Positions 50,519-60,200 of a DNA stretch of 64,000 nt are shown one piece after another. The notes under the pieces are model-generated. The model did no database searches. It was not told where the DNA came from and saw only the letters and a program-made list of their open reading frames with translations. Both the position numbers and the translations under genes were made by a program. The stretch lies in NCBI GenBank assembly GCA_009768925.2, contig VHIT02000027.1:186001-250000 (forward strand). The letters are read 5' to 3'. Positions within the stretch are counted from its first letter, which is position 1. Each line of letters starts with the position of its first letter. The stretch comes from Cryptosporidium bovis. Taxonomy: Eukaryota; Apicomplexa; Conoidasida; Eucoccidiorida; Cryptosporidiidae.

Positions 50519-50526
50519 TGCATGCA
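50519..50526. promoter_or_regulatory. TGCATGCA palindrome (AP2-type box), second copy
   Basis: Followed a few bases later by ACATGCAAT, a partial third copy. The pair falls in the only promoter gap between the PIG-B gene and the spliced gene. Confidence 0.5.
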
Positions 50527-50623
50527 AACATGCAATACATCGTAAAGAGTATGACATAAATACTAATCTAAGATTTGATAAAAAACTAGATAAACTTAAG
50601 AAAAAATTAAGCAAATAAGAAAT

Positions 50624-52477
50624 TTAATTGTCATGAATAGAGTAAATGAAGTAATAAGACCACAAAATATATCCATTTGGAGTTTCTGTCAAAATTGAAT
50701 CAAATATTTTTCTTTCAAATCTATAGCCGTTCATTTTTAGCCACTCTTTAACATTTTCATTGAAATAAGAGTGAATAACAAAATAGGTTGGGAGTTTTGG
50801 ACAAAGTTTTCGATTAAATTTGTAATTTATACAATTTTTAAAATCTAAATCATAATTACCATTATTATTACTGCCTTGAGTGCTATCAACTGAGATGTAA
50901 GGACTAACACAAGAAATATCATTGTGGTTTTCAATAAATAACTGTTGTAAAAATTCAGAAGTATTTTCGTGTTTCCACAATAACTGATTCCAATTATATT
51001 TGTAGTTATCATTAATGGGTGGTGAGCAATCAAGAAATCCAATAGGTATTCTTTTGTTCAAATAAGAATATATGGGATACATGTGACATTGAGAAATAAA
51101 AAAAATTGAATCACCATTTTCATTCAAGCTGGCTTCTTTTGAAAAATATCTAATAACACTTTCACCACCTCTTTGGTGTAATGTTGTAAAAAATAATGCA
51201 GGAATAGATTGAACAATGAACAAATATTTAATTACAGACAAATTAAATGCCTTAATTATCTTATTTTTATTTCCTCTTAAAAGAATTAAATGGTGAGTGC
51301 CAATGCTAGTGGTTATTATTATAAATGGAAGATACGGGATTATAAAACGGTGTTCTTTGTGGGATGAAAGTGAGAATGTAATTAGTATTAGAAGGGTTGT
51401 TATTTGGGAAATACTGAATAGTTTGTTTCTTTTAATAAATTCGATTTTTAAAGATGCATATATCCCAATTATAAATAAAGGAATAAATGAGAATAATGTT
51501 ATTATTGGAGTCTCAATGAAAAAATAAAAAATTGACTGTTTTCCGTAATATTTACCAGGATCACCAATTAAATTGAATTTGATAAAGTTGATAATTGGTA
51601 TAGTTAACTTATTATAAAACCAATAATCAGTTGCAACCATTATAGACACAGATATTATCGCAATAAGTACGCATATAACAATAAAAGTTATTATCTTATA
51701 AATATACATATTTTCGTTCCTGGTTGATATTAGTCTCTCAATAATAAAAATAAAATAGAAATAAACCCAAAATTGAAGTGACGAACTTCTGATTAATACG
51801 CTCATAGCTGAAAATAAAACACCCAGTGAAATATTTTTTATATACAAATATTCACTTTTATAATTCTTATTTTTATCGGAATAACTATTCATTGATTTGT
51901 AAATGTAATAAACACTCCAAACATTAAGACAACATTCAATACACTGCGAGTATGTTCTACATAGTGTAAAAAAATAATACCAACTTGATGTAGATAATAT
52001 TAAGGTAAATGTATCCATTTTCAAGTGATCCAACTTGGTTTTTAACTCAGCAATGTAAGACATTTCTCTATCATAATTGTTTTTGCATTTATTCTCAATA
52101 TTTTCATCATGCTTTTTATTTACAATTGAATTATAGTTGTTCAAAACAAAGTATGCTAATTTACTTGTACCTATATCCGTCAAAACTGCAAATATTGACT
52201 GGTAAATTCTAGGAATTAAGTATAGAAAACTCGCTTTATTTCCAAATAAGTATTGTATTGGGTTTATTATGAGTTTATAACATATTGTAAAGACAAGTGG
52301 ATGTAATACACTTCTCAAGGATATGCAAGGCTCCCATTCCCATGTTAAGTATCCAAATCCATTAACTATTCTATATGCAACTTCTAATGACTGCCAATAT
52401 TCATCTGGATTATATGTTGTCCGTATTGTTGCCGCATTCAATATTCTAAATACGAATATAAGTGTATATACAAGCAT
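50624..52477 (-). CDS. PIGB: GPI mannosyltransferase of the PIG-B type (GT22 family)
   Basis: 617 residues from the first ATG (52477); the frame opens 18 bases earlier only through a TTG. It is a polytopic membrane protein with ~9-10 hydrophobic segments. GT22 hallmarks are the luminal acidic pair in NPDEYWQSLEVAY (Asp25, Glu26), then GYLTWEWEP and LRSVLHPLVF, and a HKEHRF motif in the middle. The C-terminal QRGGESVIR and CHMYPIYSYL...PIGFLDCSPP blocks are those of PIG-B/Gpi10, which adds the third mannose of the GPI anchor in the ER lumen using dolichol-phosphate-mannose. ALG9, ALG12 and PIG-Z share the fold but not those C-terminal blocks. Confidence 0.88.
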   Translation of the reverse strand: MLVYTLIFVFRILNAATIRTTYNPDEYWQSLEVAYRIVNGFGYLTWEWEPCISLRSVLHPLVFTICYKLIINPIQYLFGNKASFLYLIPRIYQSIFAVLTDIGTSKLAYFVLNNYNSIVNKKHDENIENKCKNNYDREMSYIAELKTKLDHLKMDTFTLILSTSSWYYFFTLCRTYSQCIECCLNVWSVYYIYKSMNSYSDKNKNYKSEYLYIKNISLGVLFSAMSVLIRSSSLQFWVYFYFIFIIERLISTRNENMYIYKIITFIVICVLIAIISVSIMVATDYWFYNKLTIPIINFIKFNLIGDPGKYYGKQSIFYFFIETPIITLFSFIPLFIIGIYASLKIEFIKRNKLFSISQITTLLILITFSLSSHKEHRFIIPYLPFIIITTSIGTHHLILLRGNKNKIIKAFNLSVIKYLFIVQSIPALFFTTLHQRGGESVIRYFSKEASLNENGDSIFFISQCHMYPIYSYLNKRIPIGFLDCSPPINDNYKYNWNQLLWKHENTSEFLQQLFIENHNDISCVSPYISVDSTQGSNNNGNYDLDFKNCINYKFNRKLCPKLPTYFVIHSYFNENVKEWLKMNGYRFERKIFDSILTETPNGYILWSYYFIYSIHDN

Positions 52478-53195
52478 CTCTAATTTATAAATCAAACCAG
52501 AACAAACGGGAGCCTTACTACCATAAATTACATATAGTATCTTTTTATACCGAGTTTATTCCACAAAGTAAACGTAGAACAATTAAAATATCTCTGTTAT
52601 TACTTTAAAAAAAGTAATTTAAAAAGTAGGTATAAAAGAATGTAATAAGAAAATTTAAAGAGAAATAACATATAACGTTGATAGTGAATTAATAATAATA
52701 AAAATATGAAAGAAAATTTTGTTTTAAAACTTTCTCTCAATTTTATTTGATGATCGAAAAATATCCATATTCTATGTTAATGGGTTTTTTCTTATTTTTC
52801 TACTTCTGTTACTTCCGCAAATAACTTAAAAAATTCTATTACACGTATTAATAAGTTGCAGTTACCGGGAAATTGTAGTTAATACTTTATTTGGGATGAA
52901 ATATGTACTTTAAATATAAATGCCAGAAAATAACCATAAATCGTTTGGATTTAATACACTTTTAAATTCTATTTGCTATAAATACTTAATCTATCATCAG
53001 ATAAATAACTTTCCTTCGATTTGAACGGTTTATTTCGATTCCTTTATCTGTCTTATAACATTCCTATTTCACCCACCCCACATTGTTTGGTGAGTTATCC
53101 TTAAATATAAACGTTGATATTACTTTTAATATAATAAATTAAATGAAAACAAGTTTTTTCTAGAATATTCACTAATTTAGCAACATATGTTTGGT
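52478..53195. other. Promoter region of the PIG-B gene
   Basis: About 720 AT-rich bases between the PIG-B start and the end of the kelch-BTB gene. I see no TGCATGCA or GGCGCC element and no gene. Confidence 0.5.
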
Positions 53196-54881
53196 TCAAA
53201 GTACGATTTCACTAGATATTTTCATAGCCAATTTTGGGTATTTATTTTTTAATTGAACAAATGAGTTTTTATTGATAACAGACTCAAGGTTGTTTGAAGC
53301 GAATTTGATACAATATATAAGTAGTTCATTTATTGATAGTGTATGAGATATTATAATGATATCACAAACATTATCAATATTAACCATTTGTTTAATATTA
53401 TTAATGCACACATTAAATAATGAGTTTATATTATATGAATCAGCAAGTATCATAATATTACACAGGACATTAATATCGGTCTCACCAATATATGATGTAT
53501 ATAAAAAGTTAATTATAGATTTGAATTCCCTTTTTGGTATATGTGTAAGTATCACTTCTTTATTAAGAGATTCTGACATCCCAATTTTAAACATTGAATT
53601 AAAGTATTCACTTTGGGTAGCAAGTATGCACTTGTGAGCGTAAAGCTTTTCATTATTTTCTAATATAAAAACAACATCACTGAAGTCTGGATTATCGACT
53701 AAATTTGATAAGTTAGAAATCATAGGTAAAGATAAATATTTAGTATGTCTGGAGTCAAAAAATAGTCTCGTGTCTAATATATAAGAATCAGACTTCCAGG
53801 AATAACCATCATATCCTCCAAAGATAAGACATTTACCCAAACCCATGTTTGTAATTGTGTTTCTTTGTCTTGAACTTGGAATATTAAGATTATTATCGTT
53901 GTTTTCAGTTCTTTTTTGCCAGGTAATGTTAACAGGCAATTCAGAAATATCTAGTGTATATAAATCATTTAGTCTGTTTTTCCCATCATATCCACCGAAC
54001 ATAATAATAGTAAAGTCATCTACTAGCGTCATGCTATGACCCTTTCTAGAGGAAGGGGCTATGCCATACATATTAGGATAGGTAAATTCATTCTGTTTAG
54101 GAATATACAATATAACATCAGATAGATACTCCTTTCCTGTATGACCTCCAAATATTAAAACACCTTTACTACAAGTTATGGTTGAATGCCCATTTCTAGA
54201 TTTAGGTATTCTTTCAATCATTTCTATCTCACTCCAACTTTTGTTGCTAATATCATATACCCACAAATCATTGTAACACTTATTTCCGTCATACCCACCG
54301 AACAGATATATTTTATTATTTAACTTATTTATCGTATGGCAAGCTCTAGGAGAAGGCTGTTTTTTTCTGTTACCATTAATCTCAAACTTTGTCCAAGTTC
54401 CAACTAACTCTTCATTAATTTCGTCGCAGATTTTGTGTTTTTTCATATAACTACTGAAATCACGGTCATTAGCCCCAATTTCTACTTCTTTAGTTAGTAT
54501 TTTAAATTCATACATATCTTTAAGCCACCTTACTCCATTGTGGCCACCATGTATAATCAAAGAACCGCCACCATATACCGTAGATGCATGGTTATTTCTC
54601 TTTGATGGCCTCCCAGTTGAAGGAATTAACTTTTGCCATTTTAGTATTGGGTTGATATACAGAACATAAAAATCATTAAGCGCTTCATGGCCATTCCAAC
54701 CCCCAAACAAAAATAGTCTTCCACTAAGGTAGTCGCATGTGTGTGCAGCTCTGGGAGAAGGAACAATTCCTAGGGTCTCAGGAACTAACCAGGGGGATGA
54801 ATTTTTTAATTTAACTTCTGAAGTTGTGTTTTTAAATTCTATTTTTTCACCTTCAAACTTGGGTTCAACTTCTTTTATCAT
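53196..54881 (-). CDS. Kelch-repeat propeller followed by BTB domain
   Basis: 561 residues. Six kelch repeats with the [FH]GG...L-D-Y pattern fill residues ~40-375 (RLFLFGGWNGHEALNDFY first, KCLIFGGYDGYSWKSDSY last), enough for a closed six-bladed propeller. A BTB/POZ domain follows at ~393-490 (DFSDVVFILENNEKLYAHKC), then a short BACK-like tail. The order kelch-then-BTB is that of the LZTR1/plant-protist type rather than the animal KLHL type. Such proteins are commonly substrate adaptors for CUL3 ubiquitin ligases; that role here is inference. There is no signal peptide. Confidence 0.92.
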   Translation of the reverse strand: MIKEVEPKFEGEKIEFKNTTSEVKLKNSSPWLVPETLGIVPSPRAAHTCDYLSGRLFLFGGWNGHEALNDFYVLYINPILKWQKLIPSTGRPSKRNNHASTVYGGGSLIIHGGHNGVRWLKDMYEFKILTKEVEIGANDRDFSSYMKKHKICDEINEELVGTWTKFEINGNRKKQPSPRACHTINKLNNKIYLFGGYDGNKCYNDLWVYDISNKSWSEIEMIERIPKSRNGHSTITCSKGVLIFGGHTGKEYLSDVILYIPKQNEFTYPNMYGIAPSSRKGHSMTLVDDFTIIMFGGYDGKNRLNDLYTLDISELPVNITWQKRTENNDNNLNIPSSRQRNTITNMGLGKCLIFGGYDGYSWKSDSYILDTRLFFDSRHTKYLSLPMISNLSNLVDNPDFSDVVFILENNEKLYAHKCILATQSEYFNSMFKIGMSESLNKEVILTHIPKREFKSIINFLYTSYIGETDINVLCNIMILADSYNINSLFNVCINNIKQMVNIDNVCDIIIISHTLSINELLIYCIKFASNNLESVINKNSFVQLKNKYPKLAMKISSEIVL

Positions 54882-55251
54882 TATACTTTAATGGTTAAAC
54901 TCTACATTTATCTTGTCAGTCCATATATAACACAGCTAATGATGCTTCTAATATCACACTTTTTTTAAAACCAAAAACCTTTTAATTTATTTTTAGATTT
55001 GTTTTCTCTCCCCACTAATACCTCTTTAGTATGCATCAAAAATCATTTTTTTTGTATTTCATTTTGTGGGAAAGTCAGGCGGGACCTGACACATAAATAG
55101 CGCCAATTGCGGATTTCTTAATGGGGTGGGTTTTAATATGATTTAAAATAGTGAAATAGAATAAGTTTAAAGTTTGTAATTTACAAAGGAAATAAATAAA
55201 TAATACTAATATATAAATATATATTTTTTTATTCGTGAATTTATTTAAAAG
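54882..55251. other. Divergent promoter between kelch-BTB and M18 genes
   Basis: 370 bases containing the GTCAGG-CGGGA-CCTGAC inverted repeat (55074-55090) and AGCGCCAA (55099-55106). No gene inside. Confidence 0.55.
55074..55090. promoter_or_regulatory. Inverted repeat GTCAGG(N5)CCTGAC containing GGCGGGA
   Basis: A perfect 6-base inverted repeat around CGGGA. The centre reads GGCGGGA, an E2F-type core, and AGCGCCAA follows eight bases later. It lies 192 bases upstream of the kelch gene and ~160 upstream of the aminopeptidase. Confidence 0.5.
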
Positions 55252-56634
55252 ATGTCAGCTGAGATAACCGACAAATTTTTGGAGTTTCTAAATAATACAG
55301 GGTCGCCTTATCATTCTGTAAAAGAGACAATAAAACTACTTAGAGAAAATGGGTTTGAAAAATTAGAGGACAATGTGAAAGAAATCAAGTTGGGGAGTAA
55401 ATATTATATAACATTGAACTATAGTACTATTCTCGCATTTAAAGTAGGCGAACAATTTAATTTGGATTACGAAAGAAGCATGGTAGTTATAACAGGGTCG
55501 CACACAGACAGCCCGTGTTTAAGAATAAGGCCAAATTCAATAGTTTGCAATGAAGGATATACTCAATTAAGCGTATCCACATATGGAGGTGGTTTGTGGC
55601 ACACTTGGTTTGATAGGGGACTAGGGATAGCAGGAAAAGTTGTTGATAATAAATGCAATGAATATTTAGTCCACATCAAAAAACCATTATGTGTAATACC
55701 AAACTTGGCAATTCACTTAACAACATCAGATGAAAGAAATTCGTTTGTTTATGATAAAGAAAAGCATCTTCAACCAATATTATCGACTACAGACAATACA
55801 GACAAATATGCAGAACAGTTATTATCATTACCTAGAAAATTACTAGAAGATATATGCAATGAAATTAATATTAAGCCTCAAGATGTATCTTCATTTGACT
55901 TGTGTTTGATGGATTCTGTTGAGTCAAGATATGCTGGGATAAATAATGAATTCATTGATTCTCCCAGATTAGATAATTTAGGTGGTGTCTATTCTTGTTT
56001 TAAAGCACTAATAGATTCATGTGATGGAAACAAGACTGATTTACTTGTATCAGTTGCTTTCGACCACGAAGAAGTAGGTAGTACGTCTTTCTCTGGTGCT
56101 CAATCTGACTTCCTTAAGCAGTCTTTAAACACCATTTTTGGTAGAATTTCCAGATGTAATAATATTAAAGAACTGAATGGAGAGATTGCTAATTTTGATT
56201 TTTATAAAATTATGAAAAGATCTATTTTTTTGAGTGTTGACATGGCTCACTCTGTGCATCCTAATTATTCTGAAAGGCATCAATCTAAATTCAAGCCGCA
56301 ACCTAATAATGGCATCGTAATTAAAACAAATTTTAATCAAGCATATACAACAGATTGCACAACAAGAACTTTTCTAAAGACCATTGCGAATAACCTAAAC
56401 ATTAAGACACAAGACTTTTTGGTTAAAAATGGTTCGCCATGTGGATCTACTATTGGGCCTATTGTTGCTTCTAATATTGGAATTAGAACTGCTGATATCG
56501 GTGCTTGTATGCTTGCGATGCATTCTTGCAGAGAATTTATGCATTCATCTGATATTTCTGATCTCTTGAATTTTATCAAAGTTTTCTATCTCTCATGGTC
56601 TAAACTCAAATTTGAGTCTAAATTACTTGAGTAA
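55252..56634 (+). CDS. DNPEP: Aspartyl aminopeptidase (M18 family)
   Basis: 460 residues, the normal M18 length. Metal ligands are visible: His84 in GSHTDSPCL, the bridging Asp in DSPRLDNLGG, the DHEEVGS pair (catalytic Glu and ligand Glu), Asp in SVDMAHSVHPNYSERH, and the C-terminal His in AMHSCREF. M18 enzymes are dodecameric cytosolic zinc peptidases that cut N-terminal Asp or Glu from peptides, late in protein breakdown (in malaria parasites, haemoglobin peptides). All key residues are present. The start ATG is 3 bases after an AAAG and precedes the conserved helix directly. Confidence 0.96.
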   Translation: MSAEITDKFLEFLNNTGSPYHSVKETIKLLRENGFEKLEDNVKEIKLGSKYYITLNYSTILAFKVGEQFNLDYERSMVVITGSHTDSPCLRIRPNSIVCNEGYTQLSVSTYGGGLWHTWFDRGLGIAGKVVDNKCNEYLVHIKKPLCVIPNLAIHLTTSDERNSFVYDKEKHLQPILSTTDNTDKYAEQLLSLPRKLLEDICNEINIKPQDVSSFDLCLMDSVESRYAGINNEFIDSPRLDNLGGVYSCFKALIDSCDGNKTDLLVSVAFDHEEVGSTSFSGAQSDFLKQSLNTIFGRISRCNNIKELNGEIANFDFYKIMKRSIFLSVDMAHSVHPNYSERHQSKFKPQPNNGIVIKTNFNQAYTTDCTTRTFLKTIANNLNIKTQDFLVKNGSPCGSTIGPIVASNIGIRTADIGACMLAMHSCREFMHSSDISDLLNFIKVFYLSWSKLKFESKLLE

Positions 56635-57274
56635 ATAACTAATTTGTTGTATTTAAAAATAATCAATATTTAGCTTTTTTTAATCTCTTTTCAAACTCAA
56701 TAATAGGAGCGTAAATACTTTATTTAAGTATTTATTTATCTTACTAAATTATTTTTTTCTTTTGATACTAATTTACATGCTATTTTTTTAATTTTAACTA
56801 TAGCAACCATGAACATGTAAATAATGTAAGAATAGTGCCACAATTTTTTGTTTTAATAAATAAGTAAGCGACTCATTGACTCTGAATTAATGAACAAATT
56901 GTTAACTTAAAATATTGCACCTATTCTTCTCTAATATTACTTTTGGTTTTATTTTCTTTTTTAAATAAATATTCTCTATTTTGCATGCACGTTTGCATGC
57001 AATAATAAATTAAAATAAAAACTAGTGCCTCCCGCCATGTTTTAGTTATTTCTAGTGGCACATTAAATATTAAAAATAAAAATAAATATATCTAATAATA
57101 ATATGAATTAAAAAACAAGGTAGTTATTCATATAAGTGTTAAATTATATTGTTTTTTATTTTTATTATTTAACGAAAAAAAGTTATATGAATGCATTTTT
57201 CGGTTTTGTATCACAATAACAACTATAATTAATGTGGAGTAAACAAATCGACCATATACAAAAGAAGAATAAAA
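56635..57274. other. Promoter region of the 57.3 kb gene
   Basis: 640 bases between tandem plus-strand genes, very AT-rich, with two TGCATGCA boxes and a TCCCGCCA. Confidence 0.55.
56982..57001. promoter_or_regulatory. Pair of TGCATGCA boxes five bases apart, with TCCCGCCA at 57030
   Basis: Copies at 56982-56989 and 56994-57001, ~275-295 bases upstream of the ATG at 57275. TCCCGCCA (57030-57037) adds an E2F-type core. This is the densest promoter element cluster in the window. Confidence 0.55.
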
Positions 57275-60200
57275 ATGGATGATGGAATAAGATTTAAGAA
57301 TGAAATTGTTGAGGACCTTAAGTCGAATAATATTCCACTAAATATAATATTAGGTGCAACAAACGGATCACCTCCTGGGATAAATATGAAAAGGAGTGTT
57401 GATAGTGATAAAAATAGTGAGTGTGACGATAATGTTTACATAAATATGAAAAAAGATGTAATTAATAGACATAGCAACACGTTGGTCTTGAAAAATAGCA
57501 GAGGTAATAATTGTTATAATAAAGACAGCGATCATTATTTTGTTGGTAATAGTAATAGTGATAAAACGGATAGTAATGTACGTAATTTAGGTTACGACAA
57601 GAAAATAACAAGTTCGGATTTGGAAATTTTAGATACTTTAGGCTCAAACAAAAATAAAGTAATACCTAAATTTAGACTTCCAATATACAATATTGATAAA
57701 AGGGTGAATGTATCTAATCATGATGAGATAAATAATAAAGGCAAAATACTTGATAAGAGTGAGTATACTGATTTTAAATATGTAGATACTAATAATAAGA
57801 AAATTAGCTACTCCAATTGCAGCAGTGTTGTAAGTGACAATGGTAACAAGTTAACTGAAAGAGTTAAGGTGGAAAGTAGTCGAATAAGCGAATGTGAAAA
57901 TAATTTTTATTGTTTAAATAAGAATGATAAGGACAAAACTTTGATTGAAGAAATAAATAAAGAAAACACAGAATTAGCAATTAATATCATTAAAGAAATA
58001 AGCACGGGTAGTGGAAAGTTAGAGAGTGAAAACAGCGAATTTAAAGTAATAGGTGATAATTTTGAAAACAATCTATTGAGTAATAGTAGTAATAAAAATA
58101 TTGAAAAAATATCATTTGATTACAGTATAAATATTAAAAATAATGATGATATAATTTCTGAATATGATGATGATTCAACTAGGATACTAAATGATAATAA
58201 ATATATTAGTGACAGTAAGATAGAAAAAACACGATTTAACATGTATTGTAAAAAAGTAGATAATGGAGAAATGAATAAAAATAAAGTAAGTATTAACAAC
58301 ATGGACATGTATATTCCGGTGTCATCCTCAAGCTACAAAGTAATACCTATGGGGGAGAATGAAAATAAAAGCATACAAATCGAAGAGATAATTGAGGCAC
58401 CATGCACAAGTAGTAAAACCAATAGTTATACTGGCGTTAATCTTGGCATCAATAATTATAATAATTGTAACAACAAAAACAATATAATTGATGGTTTTAA
58501 GACCAATATTAATATTGATGAAGGAAATAATATTAATAATAAAATATACACAAGTAAAATTTATATTGATAGAAAAAAAAATAGCGACAAATACAATATA
58601 TTTAAGAGTGAAGAAGAATTTAGCGAATTGTTTAACAAGCTGTGGATAGAAGCAGGAGAAGAAATTAAAGAAAAAGAAGGAAATCATATAAACAATGAAT
58701 TGTTAAATCCAGTGCCATTTAGATCGGATTTGCTCGAAGTCAACAATAAAAGGAAAATAAAAACTACAATACCACCGATAAAAGAACTAGGTGGAAATTC
58801 AAATAATAAAATAAATCCATTTGGTTTATTAAGATTACTAAAAGATACAAGCAGCGTGAATATTAAGGATGATGATTATAAATATAAAACAAAAATATAT
58901 GACAATGCTGAATTAGTAAACAGTAATTATACGGAGGAACTGAGTACTAGGGCGTCATCTACATTTTTATTAAATAATAATGAATCGGTTACACATGAAT
59001 CAAATAAAGTACTATCTTTATTGCCATCAAATACTAGCTCAAATAAATTATTAGATACAAAAGTTGATTATCCGACATTTATATTTACAAAAAGAAAGAA
59101 TAATACTACGGAAAATAACAATAACTTGGGAATTGGTGTAGGCGAATCGGGGAATAGAAATAATGATGTAACTTTAGATAAAGAAATATTATCGCAAAAT
59201 TTAAACAATCGGATTAATGACTTTGAAAATTTTTTGGTAATAAAAAATGAATATTATACAAATAGTTCCAATAATTTAAATGAATATGAACTTGAATTAA
59301 AAGATAATTCCATTAGCAACATTGAAAAAGAAAATGGTTCATATCAAATTTCAGTGCTTGAATTAGGGGAAACTCTAACTGAATCAAGAGAAACAAAAAT
59401 TGATGATTTTAAAATTGAGCTCGATTTAGACAAGTACGACTATGGATTTAGCATAGATAGCATTCAAAGGGACAATAACGATGAAAATTTATATAATGAA
59501 GATAAAAATGATGGAAAAGATGACAATAATGGTAGATCTAGCAGTTTAACTAACACTAGTAGCTTGCTAAAACAGGATGACGATTATTCCCCTGAACTAA
59601 AGGAAGATATTGAAGATAATCTGATAAGTACAAAAATAATGAATAGTTTAATATTAACCGAAAAATACAGAAATTTATTCGCAGCTTCAGGAATTAAGGA
59701 ATTATTTTTGTCATCTCAAGATGAATTGGATTGCAATACAAATATAACACAAAATTATAAATGCGATTGGAGCGAGTCTATTAGATATTACAGAGATAAG
59801 ATATTGCCAATGACAAAAAACAAAAACATTAAATTATTGTTAATATCAACGTTAATAATGCTATCTTTTGTATCATTTAACGTAATATTACCACTTTTAG
59901 TGTTGAAAGTGGTTAATTATAAAAACAGCAACACCGAAAGAACATCATATATGGTATTGGTATTGACGAATCCAATATTAAATTATATATCATTATACCT
60001 CGTAAACTGTATTATATTCAATATAGTTATCGGCAGAATAATATCATTTTCTCAATTGCTTTTCAAAGATTATGTAAACTATATTAACAATATTAGGGGT
60101 ATGAATAAAGTGTCTGGAGAAAATACAAAAAGCGTCGATAGTAATGAGGATGTGATGGTAAACGTATTTAATAATGTTGTGAATATTTATATAGAAGGTA

